Below, piece by piece: positions 1-5,785 of a stretch of 5,785 nt of DNA. Made by a program: the position numbers and the translations under genes. Source of the stretch: Burkholderiaceae bacterium. GTDB lineage: Bacteria; Pseudomonadota; Gammaproteobacteria; Burkholderiales; Burkholderiaceae_E. Position 1 is the first letter of the stretch. Each line of letters begins with the position of its first letter. The notes beneath the pieces were generated by a model. The model was not told where the DNA came from and did no database searches. It saw only the letters and a program-made list of their open reading frames with translations. The stretch is taken from contig JAHYJF010000224.1 in NCBI GenBank assembly GCA_019428955.1, positions 1 through 5,785 on the forward strand. Reading direction: 5' to 3'.

Positions 1-552
1 CGCCGCCGCCGCATCGATCGCATCGAACAACAATTGCCCGATGCCCTGCTGATGATCGCCGGCGCCGCCAAGGCCGGCCTGTCGCTGGTGTCCGCCGTGC
101 GCCAGGTCAGCGCCGAACTGGCGCCGCCGCTGGCGCAGGAATTCCAGCTCATGCAGCACGAACAGCGCCTCGGCGTCAGCCTCGACGATACGCTGGAGAA
201 CCTGACCCATCGCATCCCCGTGCAATCCGTCAGCCTGATGGTCTCGGCCATGCGCATCGCCTCCGGGACCGGCGGCGGCCTCGCCGAAACCCTGGAGCGA
301 ACCGCGTCCACCCTGCGCAGCCAGCACGCCATGGAACTCAAGATTCGCGCGCTCACCAGCCAGGGCAAGCTGCAGGCCTGGGTCGTCGGCCTGCTGCCGG
401 TCTTCCTGCTGTGGGTGCTCAGCCACATGGAACCCGAAGCCATGTCCCTGTTGTGGACCACGCAAATGGGATGGGGCGTGCTGGCGGCCGTCGCCATCAT
501 GGAATTCTTCGGCGTCTGGATCATCCGCCGCATCGTCGCCATCGACGTTTGA
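1..552 (+). CDS. tadB: TadB, Tad pilus inner-membrane platform protein (5'-truncated by window)
   Basis: The reading frame is open from the first base, so the real start lies upstream; 183 residues are visible and roughly the first third of a typical TadB is missing. The visible part is a T2SSF (type II secretion system F) domain. It has the LPDALLMIAGAAKAGLSL segment at residues 12-29 and the GTGGGLAETLERTASTLR segment at 89-106. Two membrane helices follow, at about 125-142 and 157-177, and a basic IIRR end. In the Flp/Tad family TadB pairs with TadC to form the membrane platform on which the TadA ATPase drives pilus assembly. The tadB-tadC order, with tadC next in the same direction, supports the call over a generic GspF. 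A TTG at 34 could be read as a start, but it falls inside the conserved domain and upstream codons continue it (RRRRIDRIEQQ). The protein ends at TGA 550-552. Confidence 0.9.
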   Translation, partial: RRRRIDRIEQQLPDALLMIAGAAKAGLSLVSAVRQVSAELAPPLAQEFQLMQHEQRLGVSLDDTLENLTHRIPVQSVSLMVSAMRIASGTGGGLAETLERTASTLRSQHAMELKIRALTSQGKLQAWVVGLLPVFLLWVLSHMEPEAMSLLWTTQMGWGVLAAVAIMEFFGVWIIRRIVAIDV

Positions 553-751
553 GGCAACCAGCATGAGCCCGATGAACCCAGACACCCCATTGGCCCGTCA
601 TTCCGGCGAAAGACGGAATCCAGCATGGAAAAACGCCCCGCGTAGCGGACATAAGCGCAATGTTGTCTGCTTGCGCAGAATATTCTTATTCCGCTGGATT
701 TCGTTTTTCGCCGGAATGACACCGTTTTGTCTTATGGGTAATCCAGCATGA
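551..751 (+). other. Small ORF with good ribosome site, spanning the repeat and overlapping the tadC start
   Basis: A 62-codon frame starts at ATG 563, preceded by GAGG at 551-554 with an 8-nt spacer. It reads through the whole inverted-repeat element and stops at TGA 749-751, overlapping the tadC ATG at 748 as ATGA. Its peptide includes RHSGERRNPA, which I recognise as a common spurious translation of this repeat class, so a functional protein is unlikely. The arrangement does matter for expression: the ATG at 748 has only a poor upstream ribosome site (around GGGTA, 737-741), so translation of this ORF could deliver ribosomes to tadC. Seen: the frame, the GAGG and the overlap. Inferred: translational coupling. 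It may equally be the fossil of the original tadC start. Confidence 0.3.
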
Positions 752-756
752 ACCCG
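558..756 (+). repeat. Short direct repeat around two alternative start codons flanking the inverted repeat
   Basis: CCAGCATGAGCCCG at 558-571 and CCAGCATGAACCCG at 743-756 match at 13 of 14 positions. Each contains an ATG (563 and 748). The copies lie about 25 nt outside the inverted-repeat arms on both sides. Codons after each start are also alike: MSPMNPD from 563 and MNPPDL from 748. A related CCAGCATGG occurs at 621-629 inside the element. The pattern suggests that the tadC start region was duplicated or restored when the element arrived; chance is not excluded for so short a match. Confidence 0.45.
597..720. repeat. MITE-like inverted-repeat element between tadB and tadC
   Basis: The outer arms 597-624 and 693-720 are inverted copies of each other, 28 nt each with 26 matches. 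The outer end reads GTCATTCCGGCGAAA and the inner end ATCCAGC. The left arm also folds on itself: ATTCCGGC (600-607) pairs with GACGGAAT (612-619) around a GAAA loop with one mismatch. The centre holds a further dyad, GCGCAA (655-660) with TTGCGC (671-676). The element is less GC-rich than the flanking genes, with AT runs near 680-690 and 700-710. Repeats with this arm sequence are, to my knowledge, dispersed in many proteobacterial genomes as non-coding palindromic elements; only one copy is present here. No clean target-site duplication abuts the arms. In RNA it could form a long hairpin between the two genes. Confidence 0.85.
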
Positions 757-1644
757 CCAGACCTGAACCCACAATGGATCATCACCGCCTTCGCCCTCGC
801 GGCGGGGCTGTCCTTCGCCCTCGTCGCCTGGGTCGTCTCGCGGCTGGCCGCCGCCGTGCCCGAGCAGGATCGCGCCTGGTTCGACGCCCCGCCGTTGGGC
901 TACCGTCTGCTGTGGTGGCCGGTGCAATGGCTGGCGCACTACCTTGCCCCCTGGCTGTCAGCACAGCGCCAGGCGAAACTGCTCACCCGGCTGCGCATCG
1001 CCGGCGTCGACTTTGCCCTCAACCCCGCCCAGTACCTGGCCGGGCGCCTCTGGTGGGGCCTCCTCTGCGGCCTCGCCGGCGTGTGGCTGGCCGCCAGCCT
1101 TCATCTGCCCGGCCTATGGCCGTTTCTCATCGGCTTTCTGGTCGGCTTCGTCTACCCCGCCGTCTGGCTCAAAGACCGCATCGACCTCCGTCGCCGCCAG
1201 GCCCTGAAGTCGCTGCCCTTCATGCTCGACCTCATCACCCTGTGCGTCGAATCCGGCCTCAACCTCACCGGCGCCATCCAGCAGGCCGTCGACAAAGGCC
1301 CCGCCGGCGCGCTCAAGGACGAGTTCGCCCGTCTGCTGCGTGATATCCGCGCAGGCAAGCCCCGCAGCGACGCCCTGCGCGAACTGGCCACCCGCATGGA
1401 CATGCCCGCCGTCTCCAGCTTCGTCGCCACCCTCATCCAGGCCGAAGCCACCGGCATGAGCCTCGGCCCCATCCTGCGCGCCCAGGCCGACCAGCGCCGC
1501 ATCGAACGCTTCGCCCGCGCGGAAAAGCTCGCCATGGAAGCCCCGGTCAAGATGCTGTTTCCGCTCATCGCCTTCATCTTCCCCTGCGTCTTCGCCATCC
1601 TGCTGTTTCCAATCGTCATGAAATTCATAGTTGCCGGGTTTTAG
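748..1644 (+). CDS. tadC: TadC, Tad pilus inner-membrane platform protein
   Basis: A complete 298-residue protein, about the usual TadC length. It has an N-terminal membrane helix at about 11-33, a cytoplasmic stretch with KLLTRLRIAG (78-86), two helices at about 101-118 and 121-141, and a basic DRIDLRRRQ patch (143-151). The T2SSF domain (about 154-282) includes LPFMLDLITLCVESGLNL at 156-173 and EATGMSLGPILRAQADQRR at 233-251. A last helix (268-292) starts with the PVKMLFPL motif typical of TadC. Together with TadB it forms the inner-membrane platform of the Flp/Tad pilus. The ATG at 748 is chosen because the preceding ORF stops on it and the protein then begins just before its first helix, but its own ribosome site is weak. 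The start region is separated from tadB by an inverted-repeat element, unusual in an otherwise compact operon. Confidence 0.93.
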   Translation: MNPPDLNPQWIITAFALAAGLSFALVAWVVSRLAAAVPEQDRAWFDAPPLGYRLLWWPVQWLAHYLAPWLSAQRQAKLLTRLRIAGVDFALNPAQYLAGRLWWGLLCGLAGVWLAASLHLPGLWPFLIGFLVGFVYPAVWLKDRIDLRRRQALKSLPFMLDLITLCVESGLNLTGAIQQAVDKGPAGALKDEFARLLRDIRAGKPRSDALRELATRMDMPAVSSFVATLIQAEATGMSLGPILRAQADQRRIERFARAEKLAMEAPVKMLFPLIAFIFPCVFAILLFPIVMKFIVAGF

Positions 1645-1650
1645 GTGCGC

Positions 1651-1674
1651 GTGAAATGCAAGTGATGATTTCAC
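1651..1674 (+). promoter_or_regulatory. Perfect 7-bp hairpin over the start codon of the DUF192 gene
   Basis: GTGAAAT (1651-1657) is exactly complementary to ATTTCAC (1668-1674) across a 10-nt loop. The ATG at 1656 lies partly in the 5' arm, and a second in-frame ATG at 1665 lies in the loop. The AGGTG ribosome site at 1643-1647 lies just outside. Such a helix could limit initiation unless ribosomes ending tadC at 1644 open it. There is no U-run, so it is not a terminator. The dyad is seen directly; the regulatory role is inferred. Confidence 0.4.
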
Positions 1675-2012
1675 CTCCCCAACTCACCATCCACCGCGCC
1701 GACCATTTCTTCAGCCGGCTGGCCGGCCTGCTGTTCTCGCCGCCGTTGCAGCCTGGCCACGGCCTGCTGCTCGTTCCCTGCGCTTCGGTGCACACCGCCT
1801 TCATGGGTTATGCCATCGACGTCGTGTTTCTCGACCGGGCAGGGCGCATTCGCAGAATCGTTCCCCGCCTTGCACCTTGGCGCACCGCCGCATTCCTCGG
1901 TGCATACCAGACGCTGGAACTGGCAGCGGGGGAGGCGGCGCGGCTCGGACTGCAGGCAGGCCAGTCGCTGGCGCAGGGTTTGTCGAATCCCGCCCAGGAG
2001 AAACTCGCATGA
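1656..2012 (+). CDS. DUF192 family protein
   Basis: A 118-residue protein matching the DUF192 family (PF02643): VHTAFMGYAIDVVFLDRAG (45-63) and RIVPRLAPWR (67-76) are the hallmark core, and GAYQTLELAAGEAARLGLQ (82-100) with AGQSL forms the conserved end. The biochemical role of this family is not established. Many family members are somewhat longer and carry a signal peptide or lipobox; none is evident here, so the protein looks cytoplasmic. The start at 1656 is supported by AGGTG at 1643-1647 with an 8-nt spacer; GTG 1662 and ATG 1665 are in-frame alternatives that lack a ribosome site. It begins 11 nt after tadC, and its TGA overlaps the next ATG (ATGA, 2009-2012), so it is part of the pilus operon. 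It sits where tadD often follows tadC. Confidence 0.85.
   Translation: MQVMISPPQLTIHRADHFFSRLAGLLFSPPLQPGHGLLLVPCASVHTAFMGYAIDVVFLDRAGRIRRIVPRLAPWRTAAFLGAYQTLELAAGEAARLGLQAGQSLAQGLSNPAQEKLA
1996..2000 (+). promoter_or_regulatory. Ribosome binding site deciding the TadE-like start
   Basis: AGGAG followed by an 8-nt spacer precedes ATG 2009. This is the best ribosome site in the window. It selects 2009 over the frame's earlier ATG at 1877, which lies inside the DUF192 gene. Confidence 0.8.
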
Positions 2013-3034
2013 CATGCTGTCGCTTTCGCCAGCGCGGCGCCACCCTGGTCGAATTCGTCGTCGTCGTCCCCACCGTCCTGTTCATGCTGATGAACCTCAT
2101 CCAGTACGGTCTCCTCTACCACGCCAAAAGCCAGCTCAACTACGCCACCTTCGAAGCCGCCCGCGCCGGCACCACGCAGAACGCCAACCCCGCCGCCATC
2201 CGCACCGCCTTCACCCGCGCCATGACCGGCTATTACGGTGGCGGCACCACCACCGCCGAACTCGCCACGTCCCACGCGAAGGCGGTGGCCGATACCACCG
2301 CCGCCAACGTCCGCATCGAAATCCTTTCCCCCACCAAGGAGAGCTTCGACGACTACGCCAGTCCCGGGCTCAAGTCCAAGCTCAATCTCTCATCGCGCGT
2401 CATCCCCAACGCCAACCTTGCCTTCATCCAGTGCCCGATGGATGTGCCCGGCTGCAACAGCGACCCCAAAACCAACCAGAGTGGGCAGACCCTACTAGAC
2501 GCCAATCTCCTCAAGCTGCGCATCACCTACGGCATCCCCGAGAAGAAGCAGATTCCGCTTGCCGGCAAGTTCATGAACTGGGCGCTCGGTATCCTCAACA
2601 GCGGCGACACCGACGCCTTCCGCCAGGGCCTGGTCGCGGCCGGCCGCATTCCCGTCGTCGTCCATACCGTCATGCGCATGCAAAGCCCCGCCTATGAGAA
2701 TGCCAACGCCAGCATCCCCGGCCCCGGCAACGACGGCAAGCCTACCGATCCCGGGCCTGCTCCTGGCCCCGGTCCTGGGTCCGGAGACGGGCAATTGCCG
2801 AAGTGCCCTGTCACCGATCCGGCGTGCACGTCCGAGCCCGAGCCCGCGTGCGACCCCGCCGCCGACCCCAACGGCTGCCTGCCACCCGGCTGCGTAAAAG
2901 GCGACGCCAGCTGCGACCCCGGCTGCGGCAAGAACTACTGCTGCCTGCTGGACGCAGGCCTCATCAACCCCGACGGCAGCCCGGCCGATGCGTCTCCGGC
3001 AACCGGGCTGCCCTCGATCAACACAAACCGCTAA
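2009..3034 (+). CDS. TadE-like pseudopilin with Pro/Gly linker and cysteine-rich C-terminal tail
   Basis: A 341-residue protein whose N terminus is a class III prepilin-type leader: a short basic stretch (MTCCRFRQRG), then ATLVEF and a hydrophobic helix at about 11-36. Cleavage after Gly10 would leave Glu at mature position +5 (Glu15), as expected for TadV-processed TadE/TadF proteins. KSQLNYATFEAARAGTT (40-56) is the conserved TadE continuation. The middle (about 57-230) is a soluble region with one Cys pair (142, 149). A Pro/Gly-rich linker at about 237-258 leads to a tail with nine cysteines between 266 and 312 (266, 273, 281, 290, 295, 302, 306, 311, 312). TadE proteins are usually nearer 150-200 residues, so this one is long. 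It should sit in the inner membrane with the bulk periplasmic. It overlaps the DUF192 gene by 4 nt and ends 3 nt before the YD-repeat gene. No VWA domain was seen, so TadG is less likely. Confidence 0.82.
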   Translation: MTCCRFRQRGATLVEFVVVVPTVLFMLMNLIQYGLLYHAKSQLNYATFEAARAGTTQNANPAAIRTAFTRAMTGYYGGGTTTAELATSHAKAVADTTAANVRIEILSPTKESFDDYASPGLKSKLNLSSRVIPNANLAFIQCPMDVPGCNSDPKTNQSGQTLLDANLLKLRITYGIPEKKQIPLAGKFMNWALGILNSGDTDAFRQGLVAAGRIPVVVHTVMRMQSPAYENANASIPGPGNDGKPTDPGPAPGPGPGSGDGQLPKCPVTDPACTSEPEPACDPAADPNGCLPPGCVKGDASCDPGCGKNYCCLLDAGLINPDGSPADASPATGLPSINTNR

Positions 3035-3037
3035 GCC

Positions 3038-5785
3038 ATGCGCCTGACATCATTTCTGTTCGCCCTGCTGCTCATCGGCACCGCTGCCCAGGCCGCCGAC
3101 CCCGTCACCCCGACCCAGTGCGGCCCCGGCCCGGCCGGCTCCACGTGCGACGGTTCCGGCCCCGCCAGCCAGGGCAATACCAGCGACACCGACCAGGGCG
3201 CCGGCAACCCCATCAACGTCATCACCGGCAACAAATACCAGCAGGAGATCGACCTGCCCGCACTGCCCGGCGTCCTCGGCCTCGAGATCGTCCGCCACTA
3301 CAACAGCAGCCTCGCGGACGCCCGCACCCCGCCCGGCATCGCCGGCCGCGGCTGGAAGCTCTCTTACGAAACCGACCTCTACCCCATCGGCAACACCCTG
3401 CAGATCGTCCAGGCCGACGGCACCCGCATCATCTTCGTGCGCGATCCCAACAACCCCAGCCAGTGCGCCACCAACAACCCCGCCCACGGCCGGCTTGCCA
3501 TCACCCGCACCCCGCGCGGCGAGGAATACGTCTGGACCTGGACCAACGGCCGCACCTTAAGCTTCAACCCCCAGGGCAAACTCACCCAGATCAAGGTTCC
3601 TACCGGCGAATTCGTCAGCCTCACCCGCGACACCGCCGGTGCGCTGGTCAAGGTCACCGACCCGCAGGGACGCAGTCTCGTGCTGGGCTATCCGCAGCGC
3701 AAGAGTACCGAGCACTTTAACGGCGTCACCCACATCGACAGCCCTGTCGGCCGCTTCGGCTATGCCTATGGCAGCGCCCCTCCAAAAGGCACCCTAGGCA
3801 ACCCGCGCGACCTGCTCGCCAACCTCGTCCGCGTCGACCTGCCCAACAAAATCCGCCGCCACTACCACTACGAAGACCCCAATCACGCAACCCTGCTCAC
3901 CGGGCTGAGCGTCGCGGGAGCGGACGCAGCAGGGCAGGGGACCAAACCCCAGCGCATCGCCACCTGGGCCTACGACCCCCAGGGCCGCGGCATCCTCAGC
4001 GTCCGGGGCGAGCCCAAACGGATCGGCCAGGACGGCAAGCCTGTGCCCGGCACCGGCATCGAACAGGTCAGGCTCGACTTCGAACCCGGCAAGACCATCC
4101 TCACCAACAGCCTCGGGCAGAAGACGACTTATACCCACGCCATCGTCGGCAACGAATACCGCCTGCTCAAAGTCACCGGCGCCGGCTGCGCCAGCTGCGG
4201 CGAAGCCAACGTCCGTTATGGCTACGACGCACTGGGGCGTTTGATCGAGCAGACCACGCTCAGCCCGGTGGTCGTGACCGACAGCAAGCCACAGGGCACG
4301 CCCAGACCATTGCTCAGCACGCGCCATACGCTGGACGCCGAGGGCCGCACTACCCGCATTGAGCAGCTCGCCTACAAGCCGGATGGCAAAGCCCGACGCG
4401 CACGGCTGGTGGAGCGCCGCGAGTACTCGGATACTCGCTGGCCCGACAAGCCCACGCTCTTGGCGCGCCCCAGTGTGGTGCCGGGCCTGGAGCAAGTCAT
4501 TGCGCTGAGCTACAACGCTGCTGGCCAGGTGACCGAGCAGAAGGAAACCGGCTGGAGCCCGCTGGACGCACAAGGCCAAGTGGCCAGCAGCCCAGAGCAG
4601 GCCAGCAAACTCGAGCGCAGCACCCGCTACACCTACGCCACCGTCAACGGGCGCAGCCTGCCCACCCGGATTGACGGACCCTTGCCCAACGGGCCCACCG
4701 TCTCGCCTGCGGATTCGGATATCACCACACTGGCTTGGGATGAGCGGGGCAGCTTTATCAAGACCCTGAGCACGCCCGGTGGCCTGCGCAGCGATGTCAG
4801 TGTCGACAGCGCCACAGGCATGGTCGAGCGCGCGGTCAACGACGCGGGCTTTGCCACCCGCTTCACCTACGACGCCAGCCTGCAACCCACCCAGATCCGC
4901 AGCCAGGGCCCGGGCTGGACCCAGCCGCAGGTGCAGAGCTACCAGTACGACGCCTTGGGCCAGCGCGTGCAGAGCTTCCAGGGCAACGCAGACGCGCAAG
5001 GCAAGGCAGCGCTGCGCCCCAGCGAGCGCCAGGAATTCGACGCCCAGGGCCGCCTGCTGTGGCGCGCCACCGCCCTGGGCATGTTGCAAACCTATGCGTA
5101 CGACAGCGAGAGTCGGCTGGTGCAGGAGAGCCTGCGTAGTGCGAGCATGGTCAAGACACTGAACCTGGCCTACGACGAACTGGGCCGAGCCATCGGCATG
5201 ACCGACAACGCCGGGCGCAGCCGCAGCCTGCGCTACGGCGCCGAGGCTTTGCCCGTCGCCACTGTGGACGCGCTGGGGCGCGAGACTTCGGCACGGCAAC
5301 AGGCCAGGGCACGCAGCAAGGCCCCGGCACCGCTTCGCCCGCTGCAGCTGCGCGACGACTTCGGTCGCAATGTGTTCACGCGCAGCCCGGACAGTGGCGA
5401 CACGCTGAGAGGCTTTGATGCCGCCGACCGCCTGGTGGCCATGACCGACGCCCCGGGCAACACGGCGGCCTATGCCTACGACGCCCAGGGCCGCATTCTG
5501 AGCCAGACCATCACCGATGCAAAAACCCGAGCAGCAACGCGCACCCAATGGCGCTACAGCGCTCGCCAGCTCATCGAAGTGATCCACCCCACGCAGCGCG
5601 AGCGCTTCGAATACGATGCGCGCGGCCTGCGCAGCGCGCGCATCGTCACCCTCAAGACGGCGCAGGGCGAACACATCAGCGTGACCCGCTACGAGCACGA
5701 CAACAAGGGCCAGTTGCTGGCTAGCACCCTGCCCGACGGCAGCCGCCTGGTCTATCAGCGTAACGGGCAGGGGCCGGTGGTGGCG
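3038..5785 (+). CDS. RHS/YD-repeat protein with Sec signal peptide (3'-truncated by window)
   Basis: The frame is open from ATG 3038 to the last base: 916 codons with no stop. Residues 1-20 look like a Sec signal peptide (hydrophobic FLFALLLIGTAAQA, cleavage likely after AQA at 19). Residues about 56-130 resemble DUF6531, the RHS N-terminal domain: GNPINVITGNKYQQEIDLP, then IVRHYNSS and GRGWKLSYE. YD-type repeats follow, for example at 311-322 (AYDPQGRGILSV), 395-406, 491-501, 636-646, 666-677, 687-698, 711-723, 793-804, 812-824, 857-869 and 885-897. In known RHS/YD proteins such repeats build a beta-shell enclosing a C-terminal domain, often a toxin; that end, including the RHS core marker, is beyond the window. 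Cysteines are few: 28, 37, 143, and a GCASCG motif at 383-388. No good ribosome site precedes the ATG; the TAA of the TadE-like gene is only 3 nt upstream, which suggests coupled translation. The coding style changes after about 4200. Confidence 0.9.
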   Translation, partial: MRLTSFLFALLLIGTAAQAADPVTPTQCGPGPAGSTCDGSGPASQGNTSDTDQGAGNPINVITGNKYQQEIDLPALPGVLGLEIVRHYNSSLADARTPPGIAGRGWKLSYETDLYPIGNTLQIVQADGTRIIFVRDPNNPSQCATNNPAHGRLAITRTPRGEEYVWTWTNGRTLSFNPQGKLTQIKVPTGEFVSLTRDTAGALVKVTDPQGRSLVLGYPQRKSTEHFNGVTHIDSPVGRFGYAYGSAPPKGTLGNPRDLLANLVRVDLPNKIRRHYHYEDPNHATLLTGLSVAGADAAGQGTKPQRIATWAYDPQGRGILSVRGEPKRIGQDGKPVPGTGIEQVRLDFEPGKTILTNSLGQKTTYTHAIVGNEYRLLKVTGAGCASCGEANVRYGYDALGRLIEQTTLSPVVVTDSKPQGTPRPLLSTRHTLDAEGRTTRIEQLAYKPDGKARRARLVERREYSDTRWPDKPTLLARPSVVPGLEQVIALSYNAAGQVTEQKETGWSPLDAQGQVASSPEQASKLERSTRYTYATVNGRSLPTRIDGPLPNGPTVSPADSDITTLAWDERGSFIKTLSTPGGLRSDVSVDSATGMVERAVNDAGFATRFTYDASLQPTQIRSQGPGWTQPQVQSYQYDALGQRVQSFQGNADAQGKAALRPSERQEFDAQGRLLWRATALGMLQTYAYDSESRLVQESLRSASMVKTLNLAYDELGRAIGMTDNAGRSRSLRYGAEALPVATVDALGRETSARQQARARSKAPAPLRPLQLRDDFGRNVFTRSPDSGDTLRGFDAADRLVAMTDAPGNTAAYAYDAQGRILSQTITDAKTRAATRTQWRYSARQLIEVIHPTQRERFEYDARGLRSARIVTLKTAQGEHISVTRYEHDNKGQLLASTLPDGSRLVYQRNGQGPVVA

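Noticed and set aside
34..36. TTG as a start of tadB
   Set aside because: It lies inside the T2SSF domain and the frame is open to the left edge of the window.
1114..1674. Antisense frames opposite tadC
   Set aside because: Low-complexity products and complete overlap with a clear tadC; composition shadows.
1877..2008. Possible 44-codon N-terminal extension of the TadE-like protein
   Set aside because: It would lie inside the DUF192 gene and place the prepilin-type leader far from the N terminus; ATG 2009 has AGGAG at ideal spacing.
1810..2697. Open + strand frame across DUF192 and the TadE-like gene
   Set aside because: Arg/His/Pro-rich product typical of an out-of-frame read of GC-rich DNA; the other frames hold recognisable families.
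3031..3060. Terminator or promoter between the TadE-like and YD genes
   Set aside because: The gap is 3 nt, with no hairpin plus T-run and no convincing -35/-10 pair.
2803..3720. Open + strand frame across the TadE-like/YD junction
   Set aside because: Arg/Pro/His-rich shadow; the true YD frame begins at 3038 with a signal peptide and runs on past 3720.
5036..5494. Sixteen-nt identity CGACGCCCAGGGCCGC at 5038-5053 and 5479-5494, near-copy at 3971-3988
   Set aside because: These encode the YD-motif core (DAQGR, DPQGR), so they are protein repeats rather than a separate DNA element.
3794..5698. Long antisense open frame opposite the YD-repeat gene (634 codons)
   Set aside because: It follows from strong GC bias at third positions of the + strand gene. 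Its protein is Ala/Gly/Val-rich with no recognisable domain, while the + frame shows a signal peptide and YD repeats.

Overview
This is a GC-rich window with strong C/G preference at third codon positions. It fits a proteobacterium, probably a betaproteobacterium. That placement rests on the codon style, the Tad-type pilus genes, the look of the YD-repeat protein, and a CATTCCGGCGAAA-type inverted-repeat element of a kind I associate with beta- and gammaproteobacteria. It is an inference and was not tested against any database.

All supported genes lie on the + strand in one tight array: the 3' part of tadB (1-552), tadC (748-1644), a DUF192-family gene (1656-2012), a TadE-like pseudopilin gene (2009-3034) and the 5' part of a large RHS/YD-repeat gene (3038 to the window end). 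Apart from the tadB-tadC gap, the junctions are +11 nt, a 4-nt ATGA overlap and +3 nt. No terminator is visible between genes, so one transcript is likely. The 195-nt tadB-tadC gap is the only real interruption. It holds a MITE-like inverted repeat and a small ORF that ends on the tadC start codon.

TadB and TadC are the paired inner-membrane platform proteins of the Tad (tight adherence/Flp) pilus machine. The TadE-like protein has a class III prepilin-type N terminus and would be a minor pseudopilin. Two things are unusual. It carries a Pro/Gly linker followed by a nine-cysteine C-terminal tail. It is also followed 3 nt later by a Sec-signal-bearing YD-repeat protein with a DUF6531-like N terminus. 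The combination suggests, as a hypothesis only, that this Tad locus displays or exports an RHS-type shell protein and that the Cys-rich pseudopilin takes part in presenting it. The C-terminal end of the YD protein, where a toxin or adhesive domain would normally sit, lies outside the window.

No RNA genes, CRISPR array, transposase gene or origin were seen. No stretch over 300 bases lacks a gene.
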